DNA of 64,000 bases, taken from assembly GCA_013176395.1 (NCBI GenBank), contig JABMLP010000009.1, positions 1,426,001 through 1,490,000 of the forward strand, written 5' to 3'. The notes below the pieces were generated by a model. The model made no database searches. It was not told where the DNA came from and saw nothing but the letters and a program-made list of their open reading frames with translations. Shown here one piece after another: positions 23,969-34,938 of this stretch. The position numbers and the translations under genes are program-made. Every line of letters begins with the position of its first letter. The first letter of the stretch is position 1. Source of the stretch: Venturia oleaginea (Eukaryota > Ascomycota > Dothideomycetes > Venturiales > Venturiaceae).

Positions 23969-25199
23969 CATTTGTGCGTACAAGAAGAGATGCTGATCCT
24001 GGGATGACTGCGTCGATTCTTAGACACAAAACTGCCGGATCTTTGGATTGTTATTTGACGATTGCTCGAGATTTTGCCGATGATAGGTGAAAACGACGGG
24101 TAAGGGACTACTTTCTTCCACGCGGTCAAATCTATAAAATACAACCACGCGACGCATCGCCATTACGAAATCAGTAGAACTCGGGTCAAAGTTTGCATAA
24201 ATGATGACGAGTTAGCAGCTTGATGCCTCTGGTTTCTTTGCCAAAGATTAGCATGTCATGTGGATAACCAAGAGCTTGGTGCTTCAAATGTATGAGAAGT
24301 TATATTAGAGATAAGTTGTTCTTCTGATAAGGTTGCGGTATAAGAGAGAGAGGAATAGCAAGATTGATGTATGAAATGATTGATTGATTGAGATATGAGA
24401 CAAAGCCATGCCAATCTAAACTATCTACCCTATCTACGATGTTCGAATGAATGAAATGTGAGATACCTATTCCCGACTTCGACACACTGTGATTTAGAAA
24501 TTTGCTCTTCTGACTGGAAGGGAAAGGATATTATATAGATGGTGGCGAGTTGTCAGCGAGGTCTGAGATGGTGATGGAGAGAGGCGAGGGGAGAGGATTT
24601 GAGCTCTTGTTGACATTGGTTTGAGAATTGATGAGGTTGTGGTATTGAAACTTGTTGAGAGTTGGTGATGGTGAGGGTGTGTGATGACGTCTGTGTACGA
24701 AGAGGTTTGTATCTGTCTGCCTGACGCCGGTCACGGTGTTTAATGGCACCGAAGTGTTAAGTAAAGAGGGTATTTTAAGATCGAGCGAGGCAGAGGTTCT
24801 CGCGGGTGATGATGGAGAGGATTATTCGAGGTAATCGAGAGATGGCAAGGTTTTCGGGGCGGTATGATGAAGAGAGGATGTTCTTCGAGATCGAGACCTG
24901 TACCCTTTTCGAGGGATGTCTTGTTGAAATGAAGAGGCGAGTGGGTGCAATGATGATTGTGTCATGTCGAGGTCACACATGGTAAATAGTGATTCGCAGA
25001 GGCCCATTCCGACCATTTATTCATGGTATACAAACATCCACCAAACGACTTTGAGCCAAATCCCCAACTTTCTCTTTCACCGGTTCTATCATGAGTTCTT
25101 CAATTTCAACGCGCTCAAACGAAGCCGTCTTAAGCACGAGATAGAAAACCAGCGCAAAGCCATTCAAGTATACCTTACGCTCCTGCAAAACTTGCCAGC
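23969..25199. other. Intergenic, nothing supported
   Basis: 1.2 kb between convergent genes. Frames on both strands are low-complexity (Ser/His/Pro on the minus strand at 24531-24749). The plus frame at 24964-25203 overlaps the 3' end of the next gene by a few bases and has no domain. Confidence 0.45.
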
Positions 25200-25478
25200 T
25201 TAATACGCCTCATAGCTTTTCCCAGTCATGCTGGCTTGAAAAGGTGGCGTTGTTGCGATCTTGTAGAGGGACATATAGAAGGGTAAGAAGACCAATATCC
25301 ACAGGATGATTGTAGCTATCGTGCGGACTAATGCTACGAGTCGGCTGGTTATGAGAAAATTGGCTGTTGTGCTTCTTATGTTGCGGCAATCGGGGATTTT
25401 GGAGGCGATTATGGCGAAGGAGAGGTAGAGGAGTTCGAGTAATGAGAAGACATAGGCGGCAACGCAAAAGTAATTCAT
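25200..25478 (-). CDS. Small membrane protein, hypothetical
   Basis: 92 aa starting at MNYFCVAAYV. Two strongly hydrophobic segments are predicted, about residues 4-27 (VFSLLELLYLSFAIIAS) and 47-70 (TIATIILWILVFLPFYM). They are joined by a basic, polar loop, and a short hydrophilic tail ends in SYEAY. The frame stays open upstream but without coding character. Family unknown; it may be a fragment or exon of a larger multi-pass protein. Confidence 0.45.
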   Translation of the reverse strand: MNYFCVAAYVFSLLELLYLSFAIIASKIPDCRNIRSTTANFLITSRLVALVRTIATIILWILVFLPFYMSLYKIATTPPFQASMTGKSYEAY

Positions 25479-25727
25479 TTTGTGCGCTTTTTGTTTTTTT
25501 TGGTGTTGGATTGTGGTGTGATTGTGCTTTGGGTGAAGGGGTATGATTTGGAAATGACAGGGAATACGTGAATTATATATCAGTAGAGCGTTCAATTGCT
25601 TGATGGTGGATCGTGACTCGTGAAAGAAATATGAAGACAAATAATTACTTTTTCGCCGGATTAGGCTGGCAAGGCTGAGATGTTGTCAAGCACGGGTGTC
25701 TCAAATCTGATCGCGCAGGCGCGGGAC

Positions 25728-27015
25728 TGTCACGGGGCGGGTTCGGGTATCAGGAGGAAGGAGCAGCAGCAGGAACAGGTATCATTCAACAGGCTATATA
25801 CGGGCTGGCAGGCAAACCAACAGGCAGGTTTGACGACAGGACGTAACTCAGAGAGCTACGAACTGGTTGAAGCCACGCAGGCTTTAAAACCTTTCCTCGG
25901 CAGAACTCCGGTTCTGCCTTGATCACGTGCCGTGGGGCCGCCCCAACGCGGTCGTACCGTGACAGCTACCTGTAGTTCGCTATCACATTTAGTCCATACC
26001 TGGTTGCTGCTCACGCCTTTCATTAGTTACTACTAGCGGCCTCCAAAGTCGAAATCTGAGCCTGTACGAGGCGGAGGCTACGAACCTATATCCATCTCGC
26101 CGCATCTCAGATGTAGGCTAGGGACGCAGAGCCGATCAGATCAATCGCGCGCTCGTGGTGGTGGTCGTCGCCCGCGAGAGGCCACGTCGCACACCACCGG
26201 GGCGCAGGTTTTACGACCAACACTGCCATAGCAATCGCATCAGGCCGGCGACACAAATACTTCTATCGATCCCGGGCCTACGTTTAGTAGGCCTACCTTT
26301 TTTCTCGTGGATACCTCGCAGCCGGCTTGCCGGCTCCTCGCATCATCGATCCCCTCGTCGAAGCCAAACACATCTACGCGGTTACAGGTTTCTCCTGGTC
26401 CTCTCCTCACACTCGCTTTACCTCCTTCTCGATCGAATCATCTCTCATGGACTCTAACAACGCGTTTAGTCCACCTACACCCCTCCTGCTACATAGCAGC
26501 CTGGAGAGCTAGCTCAGCTAGCAAGATGTTCTTCCTACTAGGGGGCGTACCGCGCGGTTTAGGTACGCTGGAGCTCGAACGGAACCTGGCCTGGGCACCC
26601 AGGGTAACGACGCCTAATGAATCCCGCTGGAACTCATGGGCGGGAGGGGAGGGGCTGTGGCGAAGTAGTGACCCGACGCAGGCTCTACGCAGGTGGATCG
26701 AACACGTCACGAAGGCACTCAAACATAACTCGGGAGGTGGGGAACAGGCGAATCGACAATATACAGGCACACTTATATGGCAGCAGGCCATAGCTGAGGA
26801 AGCAGCGGTTGAACGGATACACAACATAGCATAGACGAACGGTAATCGAAGGCGACCCGCAAGGGTGCCGCCTCCTATCTGCAAGGCATTACCAAGGTTT
26901 TATTCCCCAGGGGGTTTTTCCTACGCTCGGAAACATGTCTGCATAGATCTATATAGAGGTCTGCATCGGACGTTAAACAAGAAACAAATTAAATTAGTTA
27001 CTACTAGCCGTGACA
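25728..27015. mobile_element. Degenerate LTR-type element relic
   Basis: Starts with TGTCACGG and ends with CCGTGACA, the same short inverted ends as the solo LTR at 48519-48792. About 70 bases at 25964-26034 closely match 48711-48781 of that LTR (GCTACCTGTAGTT...TTACTACTAG). The last 22 bases (26994-27015) also match its 3' end. The interior is GC-rich and broken by stops; the longest frame (26307-26834) has no recognisable gag or pol motif. I see no target duplication, so the borders may be truncated or rearranged. Confidence 0.55.
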
Positions 27016-27669
27016 GTCTTCTTACGGTATTTTCTAGATTACTCTTTCTAAATATAAAGTAGCTCCCTAGTAATTCATTTACCTAGAAGAGGGAGTAATT
27101 TTCTATCCTATCTAAAAGTTTTAGAATATTCCATTAAGATATAAGGTCGTGGTGTGGCCGTAAAGAGGGCGATACTCCCATGTAACATGACGCGAGCAAA
27201 TTGATTTTGTAAGCTGGGATTCTGTCTCGAAGACACGGGATAACACACCGAAAGGAGAGATGCAGATCAATGTCCAATCGTGATGGATTGTAAAGAGTTG
27301 TAAAGTTGGAGGTTTAAACATTCCTTGGCAGTTGAGGTGCAATTCGTCGCAAAAATTAACGATTGGCACTGCCTCTTTTTCCAGGGAAACGTGCAAAAAT
27401 ATCGGTTATTGATCTCCGCAGGGACTTTGCAACGGTCAGCTGTTGCCCCCTTTCAAAGGAAGTGTGAATCCTAACTTACTCGAACCTGCAATCTCTTGAT
27501 TTCGCACCTTCTGAGCAGATCGTAGTCAAGCGCCTTGCCATTGGGCCAGAAGACCGGATACAAGGTAAATTTGCTACTTTGAAAGTTAATATTAAATAAT
27601 TATTCAGCTGTCTACAACCAGTGCAAAAAAACTTGCCATAACGACGTCACATCTCCTTCAAGGTCCACC

Positions 27670-27990
27670 CTAATCACCACTCCTTCCCATCAGAACACCC
27701 AAAACCAACCCCACCACAGCCGGCGCCCCAAAAATCAAATCCTTCCCATCCTCAACAATCCAAGTCCAAGGAACCCTATTATCCCTCCCCAAACCTCAAC
27801 ATTATCAACAATCTTCCCCACAAAATCATCCCGCACAACCCAACACGCAAAACTCTGAATCCCATCCTCAGGAAAAAACATTATTCTGCGCCTCCGTTCC
27901 CCAGACACTTATACTATTATTGGGAGGGATTACACGTCGCGTCTTCATAAAACTGGCAGTATTGGTTTCCTATCATCGTATCGAGTTGTA
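27670..27990 (-). pseudogene. Decayed small protein gene
   Basis: Minus-strand protein-like stretches lie in three successive frames: QYCQFYEDATCNPSQ, then FACWVVRDDFVGKIVDNVEV, then VPWTWIVEDGKDLIFGAP, ending MGRSGD and a stop at about 27653-27672. Single-base shifts near 27930 and 27790 would join them. Cysteine pattern and size recall small secreted proteins, but the N-terminus and any signal peptide are not found. Function unknown. Confidence 0.3.
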
Positions 27991-28981
27991 ATCAATGATT
28001 TATTCGTGAAGCTCGGGACGAAAAAAAAAAGAGAGAGCCAGGAAGGAAAAAAGATAACCAGCATCGCAGTTCACCACCAACCCGGAAACCAACAACATCA
28101 TCTTGTAAAGAGATCCCATTCACTTTCTCCCTGGGAATCACTTGGGAAATACGGTCGCATTTGTGAAAGTTGGTATACGTGTAGAGAATGATTTTATGGC
28201 CGACGTGGATCAGATCTTTTCTATTGGAAATGATGGGAAATCGTGGGAGAAAAAGATCGTCCGCTCGACTGTTAAGGGATGATGTTTTGGGGATAAGTGT
28301 GACCGTCGTTCATCGTAGAAGGATTGCCATGAACAAGAATTGTAAGAGCCGAAGAAACTATGAAAGGCACTTGGATATGCATTTTGGTTGCGAAATTTGG
28401 ACTGCCAAATGTTCGACTAACGATGGGAAAAGCTGCTCTGGTTTGCACGTTCCATCAAGTGGGCAGCGTACGTATCATTTATGTAGCGGCGAGAAATAGA
28501 AATGCTACACTCTTGCTTCTCTGAATCTTAACCAGGAGAACCAAGGACTCGCAAGTTTCGGAATGCTTATATGTCAAACAGAGGTATAAGTCACCACGAC
28601 CTCAATACCGTGGATCATTTGTTGTGGTGAGGTCAACGACAGATACTACGATAATGTCACACCTGCTATCAAGACCAAAGCTCTGCCTATCCCACAAGGA
28701 CATTCACCACCTTCTCCACTGGCTAGTAATCGCAAAACGTACCTTACCAGCTTCATCGTTCTCAAATGTGGCACGGTCCAACGATGTCAGTCTGCTCGCT
28801 TCCTAGAAATTTGCTCCAAGTTCATTTATTCATTCAACTACCTACCTACATGGACAGAGCCACAGGACCCAAGCGGCTACACCAAGCTCTTGTTCGATCT
28901 CGAAATCGATACACATTCTCAGCCGGCCACAGTCCATTCAGTGTTACAGTATACTGGGAAATTGAAGAAGACAACACAGCC
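27991..28981. other. Intergenic with one coding-like fragment
   Basis: A plus-strand frame at about 28104-28286 reads like protein (VAFVKVGIRVENDFMADVD, then IGNDGKSWEKKIVRSTVKG) but has no start or convincing neighbour exon. It may be a gene relic like the one just upstream. The remainder is AT-rich and empty. Confidence 0.25.
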
Positions 28982-30835
28982 TCACTTTGAAAGCCAAGCA
29001 AAGGCCGAAGCACCACCAACAGGGTTAGCAGTCCTAGTCTTAGGAACAGTGACACCACCATCCTTATCCTTCTCCAACGGCGTAGCGGCCTGAATATCAC
29101 TGGCGCCATCATTAGATGTGCCAAAGAATCGTGATTGACCTACAGGCGACGACGTATTGGCACTCGTCGATGTAGCAGAGAACGTTCGGGAGGCCGGTTT
29201 GATAGGACGCAGAACCTTGATGCCTTCATTTCGACGCTGGTAGCCTGATTTAGACCATGAATCGGTCTGCGTGCTTGCTTTGTCGCCGTCACGTCTCCAA
29301 TTGCCCCATATCATCGGCGAAGCGCCTGAGCGAGGTGTACCGTTCGCTGTGTTGGTTTCTGAAGAGGTCTTGCCCTCGGCACTCGTGCCCAATGTGCTTA
29401 AGGAAGGACGAGATTCGAAGCTTTGACGCGTCGAGGTGGTAGATGCATCGTCGCCAAAAGACTGCCTTCCAGCCTTGTCATGAGGCTCAATACGTGGTGA
29501 TTCGTCAACTGAGCGACGGCCAGCCGCTTCAATGCCTGACCCTGAGTTGGAAACAATCAATTCTGTTTGCTTCAGGCCATTGAGCAGATTGACATCCTCT
29601 CGTCGTGATTCTGGCTTCCTGAACATGTCGAGTGATCTCACAACCTTGCTTGTGGTAGATAGACCTTTGAAGGTCTGCTCGTTTTCAGGACGGACCATTG
29701 GTATCGTCAATTTGTTCTGATCATCGTCAAACAAAGTGATGGTGTTTGACGAGAACAGAACATCTGCGTTGTGCGTGCGCAGTACATCGCTTCCAATGAA
29801 GATCTGAATGGATTTGTCCTGGTCATCTACGGTTGCATTGACGACATTGAAATCTACGGTAATTGTGGGAAGATGAGGTGCTGGACTGTTGGACCGAGAT
29901 GAAGCTGTACGTGTGATTGCTTCCGGTAGGTAGACGGACAGTTTGATTTTGCCGCCGTCATCCTTCCGAATCTGGTCTGCGAATCCTAGGCGGTCGATGA
30001 GACGCTGGTCCAAGAACGATTCATATGATCCAGTGCAGACAGCAGCGTACAAGAGGGAATCGTGCTTGAAGTTCGTGTTGAGCCAACATCGGATGATGGA
30101 TGGCACAGTTCCGAGAACGAATAGTCCTGGAGCCAGTCCTGGATGATCTAGAGGAGAAGTAGATTGTCCAATGGCGCCAAACTGGCTGTCTATTCCGAGG
30201 CTGTTCGCACGACCCGAATGTACTGAATGGCCCGTCGAGCTCTGCCGACCATCTGACTTGTGCGAGTACGTCCGCTCCAGCATCGGATGGCCGCCCAAAC
30301 TGCTTGTACTCCTAGGGATAAGATCGATTGAGGTTCGCGAAGCATGAGACCAATGGCCCTGGTTGGCTGTTTCGTCGAATCGAACACTATTCGCGCGGGA
30401 GGTAGCACCGGTTCTACGGGGTTCCTCGTCGGCATCTAGGTGTAGGCTGCCTATGAGGTTGCTGGAATGGTCATCGAAGCCACTGAAGGCGTCGTTAAGA
30501 GGCTGTTGTACGGGACCTGGACTGGCGTTAGCGATTGTAGCCATTGGAAAGATTCATCCTGCAAAAGCAAATTTTGTCTTCCTCCCTGTCTCTAGCAAAG
30601 AAATATGACAGAGGAAATATCGTGGCGTACCTTGTTGTGGAGTTCCACTCAATACGCCCGGAAACGGCGAGCTTGTGCCCCAGACACTCTTCATCCTAGC
30701 GTCCTCGTCCTGTCTCCGTTCCAAACGTGAAAGACGCTCGCCGTGATCTGATTGAGTCTGCTGTACCCGCAGCATATCAGACTGGAAACGCCAAACGTCG
30801 TCTCTAGGAGTGAATGCTGCGCTTTGCGGATCCAT
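28982..30835 (-). CDS. Conserved fungal protein of unknown function, 579 aa
   Basis: Two exons, 30835-30631 and 30516-28982, joined across a 114-base GT..AG intron. The join reads TPQQ-GPVQQPLNDAF in frame. The N-terminus has a short coiled-coil-like part (SDMLRVQQTQSDHGERLSRL). The central region (about 160-320) looks globular, with GLFVLGTVPSIIRCWLNTNF and DSLLYAAVCTGSYESFLDQR. The C-terminal 250 residues are Ser/Thr-rich and disordered. From memory, related ascomycete proteins are sometimes labelled as a ubiquitin hydrolase 19, but I see no Cys or His box of a C19 peptidase, so that name looks unsupported. The ATG at 30835 was chosen because the frame above it uses no ATG. Confidence 0.82.
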
Positions 30836-32015
30836 TTTCCGCCGTGCCTCAGAACATGGAATCACGATGTGGCCCACCCACGCCTATCCAAGCTTCAGAA
30901 GCTTGGAAAGTACAGTGTGTGTGCCTGTTGTGTGTTGTCCTGCTATTCGCTATTCCTTGGCTGAGACTATGCCTAGCTAGGCGTGTATAGCAATGTGAAT
31001 CTTCAACGGCAGTGTCCAACCACAGTGAAAGCGGCTCTTTGTAGGATGTCGTGTATAGATGCTGGGATTTGATGCCCGAATGGCGGCTTGTACAGGGCGC
31101 TTAGAGGAGTGGGTTGTGGAGTAGGTCCTTCAGATGCAGGTCCACGACTTTGTGGGGAAGTAGCGAGGAAGTAGTTGGTGGATGGGTTGGCGATAGGTGC
31201 GGTGGATGGTAGGTGGGCAATAGGGAGAGTCTAGGTACGAGGCCCTTCTATTCTTTGTCGGTAAGAGTGGTATATGTTTGGAGTAATGATGGCAACTTGA
31301 TGGAATTGTCGGCGAAGACGGACCCGATGAGAGCTAAACTAACTCAAATCATCCATATCATCGTGACTTTGAAACTCCACATATCTACCTACAACAACAC
31401 CACCGCTATATCTGTATCATGTCAAGTTGCCTCTACTGGTACTTCAAGTAACAGACAGAATGGCCGGATGGAGAGTAAGGAACAGGCCCGCTATAGCTGC
31501 TTATCTCCGTCACCAACATTTTGTTAACTCCTTCCAATATTGAGGCCTACACATTCGACTTTCGGCGACTCTCTGGAGATTGCTATTTCTCGGACATGAG
31601 AGCATTTTGTTTATGTTCCTCAGCCGAGATGGAAGTTTTGAGATGTTGACTTTGCAATGGCCAGCCTATCGGTCACAAGTATCGCATTCACTCAATGCAT
31701 CCTCGAGTCCATTTCCCAACTAGCAACCTGGAGAGAAGGCAGGAGATTCAATTGAAAGGCTCTGGTACGTGACTATCCGGCAGGCGGGTGAATGGCGGGA
31801 ACACATTGGATTGTGGTGCACACATAGCTCCTGCCTAACAATCCAACCCATCCCGATCAACTTCATCATCTCAATCCTACAAAATACCTTCAAATGCAAT
31901 GAAACCCCTAAGAAATTGCCACTCCGACTAAACTACGTCCTACCCATCTCGTCCTAATCATAACCCAAATCAACCACCAACTCTCAACCCTTGAGCACTC
32001 GGACTTTCCAACAGA
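30836..32015. other. Divergent intergenic region
   Basis: 1.2 kb between two divergently transcribed genes, so it should hold both promoters. No coding frame of note; a 104-codon plus frame at 31213-31527 has no domain. Confidence 0.45.
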
Positions 32016-32597
32016 ATGAAACTCCGCAACACCAGAAGAGATCACACCGACAGTGAAGACATCTTGGCCCCGAACTATCAAGAAACGACTCAAGCCGATT
32101 ACGACGATTCTCCGCCACCTTATGGCACTATTTCATTGGATCCTTTCGATAACCGCAAAGACGCTTCCGAATTCGTAAACCGGAACTGTGAATGCTTAGA
32201 TCATCACCAAGAGCATCGCCGAAAGCTGAATCGAAAACGGGACGCACAGGTTGCAAAAATCAAGAAACATGGAGTGGTGGATTTTGAAGACATAACGCCT
32301 CCAGAGAACCTTACCATGAGACCTCCTTCACTTCAAGAAGCTTATGAACATTTGACTTCCCCTCCAGCCTTAGCAATGCTCGAACCAAACCTCCAACGTA
32401 CCCATAGAACCAGAGTGCATGTTATCCGTCAAAGATTCCCGTCATTCACTCCTTCGTCTTTGAAGAAATGGTGCGTGGCCAGGAGATATAACAAGACTAC
32501 CCCATCAGTCCAGGGAATTCGCGGTGACCCGGCTTTTCAGCCATTACCCGACAATGCCATCACAGCCACATGTCACCGAAACCGGTCCGCAGAATGA
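32016..32597 (+). CDS. Hypothetical protein, 193 aa
   Basis: Single open frame from a clear ATG preceded by a pyrimidine/CA-rich leader. The protein is polar and charged, with a PPPY motif near residue 35 (a possible WW-domain ligand). It has a basic stretch (HHQEHRRKLNRKRDAQVAKI) and another basic stretch near RTRVHVIRQR. No domain recognised, no signal peptide, no membrane segment. Codon use resembles the neighbouring genes. Real gene likely; function unknown. Confidence 0.55.
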   Translation: MKLRNTRRDHTDSEDILAPNYQETTQADYDDSPPPYGTISLDPFDNRKDASEFVNRNCECLDHHQEHRRKLNRKRDAQVAKIKKHGVVDFEDITPPENLTMRPPSLQEAYEHLTSPPALAMLEPNLQRTHRTRVHVIRQRFPSFTPSSLKKWCVARRYNKTTPSVQGIRGDPAFQPLPDNAITATCHRNRSAE

Positions 32598-32858
32598 GGG
32601 AAGGTAAAGGGAAGATATTTTTAGACATTTGGACAGGAAGGGCAAGAGGATTGAGGTAGATTGAGCGGAGAGGTGATGAGTTTATGGATAAATGGCTGAG
32701 TGATTGGAGATTGGATACTGGGGTGCTGTAAATCGCCTTTTTCCTGGAATAGTAAGCAAGCGAGGATACAAGCGGCATATAGAAATATGGTCACTCCTTC
32801 AGTCGCAATCTTTCGCTCCAAAGGAATACCGAGACGACGCGGACCGCAATACTAATGG

Positions 32859-32914
32859 AAAAAAAAATCCCATGACACGACTCAGACTCGAACTGAGACT
32901 TGCAGATTCATGGG
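32859..32914 (-). other. Nested hairpin with tRNA-like B box and T-run
   Basis: On the minus strand an outer 7-bp stem CCCATGA/TCATGGG (32869-32875 with 32908-32914) encloses an inner 5-bp stem CTCAG/CTGAG with loop TTCGAGT. GTTCGAGTC fits the polymerase III B-box consensus. An A-box-like TAGCTTTAATGG lies upstream, and nine T follow at once. No standard cloverleaf forms, so this is not called a tRNA. It could be a tRNA-derived relic or a small structured RNA. Confidence 0.3.
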
Positions 32915-32983
32915 GGTACACGCCATTAAAGCTATGAAACCTCCTTTGTGACCGAAGTGCCCTCGGGGTCAGGCTCCGCAATT

Positions 32984-33000
32984 ATAATAATAATAATAAT
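32984..33000. repeat. (AAT)n microsatellite
   Basis: A short run of AAT/ATA units just beyond the hairpin. Confidence 0.8.
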
Positions 33001-33256
33001 CGGATTTTACGTGGTATGTAAGGGTGTAAGTGCCGTGTGCCTACAATCTCTATCTATAATTGCAAAAACCTAACTCTCTAGGATAAAAAAGCCTTTCGCT
33101 ACTTTCCAGACTACGCCCCGTCTATAGACCGGCGCCGTTAAACTATACCCCCCCGTTTCCTACCCGAGTAATCTATACTTGTTACAGATCACCTCAAGGC
33201 TGAAGAGCAGGAAAGACAGGAACCGTAAAGAGTGGTTAGATGACAAGAAGTTGTTG

Positions 33257-33667
33257 TTAGGACTGAGGATGGAGGGGAATCCTTCGGTTGATCCACTCAA
33301 ATCTAAGCTCATTAGTTGTCCAGCCATTATCGCTTACAGCAATAACCCAATCAGCGGGTAACTGATGATACCAGTTTGATTGATGCACTTTTCCAGGAAG
33401 GATAATGAATGGCGGTATCGCCCAGCCTGACGCGTTGATTCCCTCGATCGCCGTTGTCCATTCACGGTTCTCTGGCTGTACGACAGTTGCTCGTCCAACT
33501 GTATCTGCACTTGTAACCACCTTTGCAGTCGCAATAACCCCCATCATGAAGCCAGTCTCATCAAAATTGTATGTATCCTCCGTAAGGATACCGAACAATA
33601 GACGCATCTCTTCAACGCGCTGAAACCACGCGTTATGTGACGGCACGGCATATCCATACGAAGGCAC
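33257..33667 (-). pseudogene. Fragment of a pogo-family transposase
   Basis: An open frame of 136 codons covering the front of a DDE domain, with YNFDETGFMMGVIATAKVV and later VSDNGWTTNELRFEWI. It is truncated at both sides: no DNA-binding domains upstream and no later catalytic residues. It differs from the transposase relics at 15975 and 34851, so it comes from a third subfamily. No inverted ends were found for it. It sits directly beside the complete-ended pogo element that begins at 33815. Confidence 0.8.
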
Positions 33668-33814
33668 AAGGCACTTCAGAACATCTCACTGAATTACACT
33701 TAGGATCTAAGGTAGAGAGGTAAGAGTTTCGTAAGGAAACTCCGACTAAGTAGAAAGTGCACAAGCCACGGCATGTGATTTATTGGTCACGTGCCGTGCC
33801 GTCACACTTAGTTA

Positions 33815-34938
33815 ACGTAATTCACTAGCGAGCGGGCCACACCACCGAGCGGGCCACCGAATCGATCATCTCATCTTTGCAAGCTTACACCACCACAACG
33901 CCTTTATTAATCAAGACTATCTATTATACAGAAGATTATCGATATTTAGGGCAATCGCTCGCAGCATGGTCAAAGCCCTTACATACAAAACAACTAGGTA
34001 AACCAAAGCAATTCCCTTGACTTGCACTACTTGATGACGAGGCTGTTGCAACAACTGTTTGCTGTATAGGAGCAACACTTGCCTGTATAGGCTGCTGTAC
34101 AGTATTCTCCATCAGGCCTTGTGCCTCTGCAACTGTAAGTGTTATTTTCTTTGAGATCTGCTTTTTTTTGACTGCTCTCTTCCTCTTTTGCCTCTCATTC
34201 GCTGCTCTCAATTTCTCATTCTCATCTGCCAACAGTCGCTTCAATTGCTGTAACCCACTCCCGATCGCCTGGCTGTAATTGAGGTGGCTTGCCCCGTCGA
34301 TCTGAGGTAGTAAGGACGCGTGAGGTGCTTGCAATACCCATTGCAAAGCCAGTCTCATCGAAGTTATAGATATCCTCTTGAATGCCGTATTTCTGAATTG
34401 TATTACTCACAAGCCGAAACCAGGCTCCGATAAGCTCTGGATCTTCGCATTGAGCACGCTGATAATCGTACTTGCGATTGAATCTCGATTGCAGGGTAGG
34501 CTGTCGCTTGATGAACCTGGCAGACCAGTTGATACCGATTGAGGCTGAGGGACCGACGCGTTGTTGAAGCAGTAATTTCGCCGCATTCTGTACTGCACAG
34601 ACTCGAGCAGGATAGCCTCGATTATCCATTGAGATAATCCATTGAGTTAAGACTTCTTCCTCTGTGGGAGTAAGTTTGTGGCTGTTTGCGCGCGTTTCGA
34701 CGCGTGCAACGCGTCCAGAGAGGCGATATTTGAGGGTACTGTATGGTACATTATAAGCTAATGCAGCTTGGCAAATAGTTGTGATTTGGCCTTTTTGATA
34801 GGCTTGAAGAGCAAGAAGTAATCGGCCTTCTTGCTGGGCTTTAGAAGGCATGAGGTGGTGGTGTAGAGGCTTGCAAAGATGAAATGATCGATTCGGTAGC
34901 CCGCTCGGTGGTGTGGCCCGCTCGCTAGTGAATTACGT
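33815..34938 (-). mobile_element. Pogo-like transposon with ~70-bp inverted ends, internally deleted
   Basis: Inverted ends beginning ACGTAATTCACTAGCGAGCG run 33815 to about 33884 and 34868 to 34938, perfect for 40 bp and then with about two mismatches to around 70 bp. TA flanks both sides (33813-33814 and 34939-34940). Each end contains the 12-mer CGAGCGGGCCAC twice (second copy slightly changed in one end), a likely transposase-binding arrangement. Total length is 1,124 bp. Inside are the 5' and 3' parts of a transposase gene with the middle removed, so it is a non-autonomous deletion derivative. Confidence 0.9.
33936..34851 (-). pseudogene. Pogo transposase with central deletion and zinc-knuckle C-terminus
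   Basis: The first part (34851-34222) encodes a psq helix-turn-helix, a CENP-B/Tc5-type domain with FNRKYDYQRAQCEDPELI, and the first catalytic motif YNFDETGFAMG. The frame then runs into a stop after an abrupt jump. The C-terminal part (34358-33936) continues in another frame from RLLADENEKL through a basic coiled coil. It ends with a canonical CX2CX4HX4C zinc knuckle (CFVCKGFDHAASDC). The middle of the catalytic domain is missing, so no active enzyme can be made. Confidence 0.88.

Noticed and set aside
28982..30835. Naming this gene as ubiquitin hydrolase 19
   Set aside because: No C19 peptidase Cys or His box is present in the sequence.
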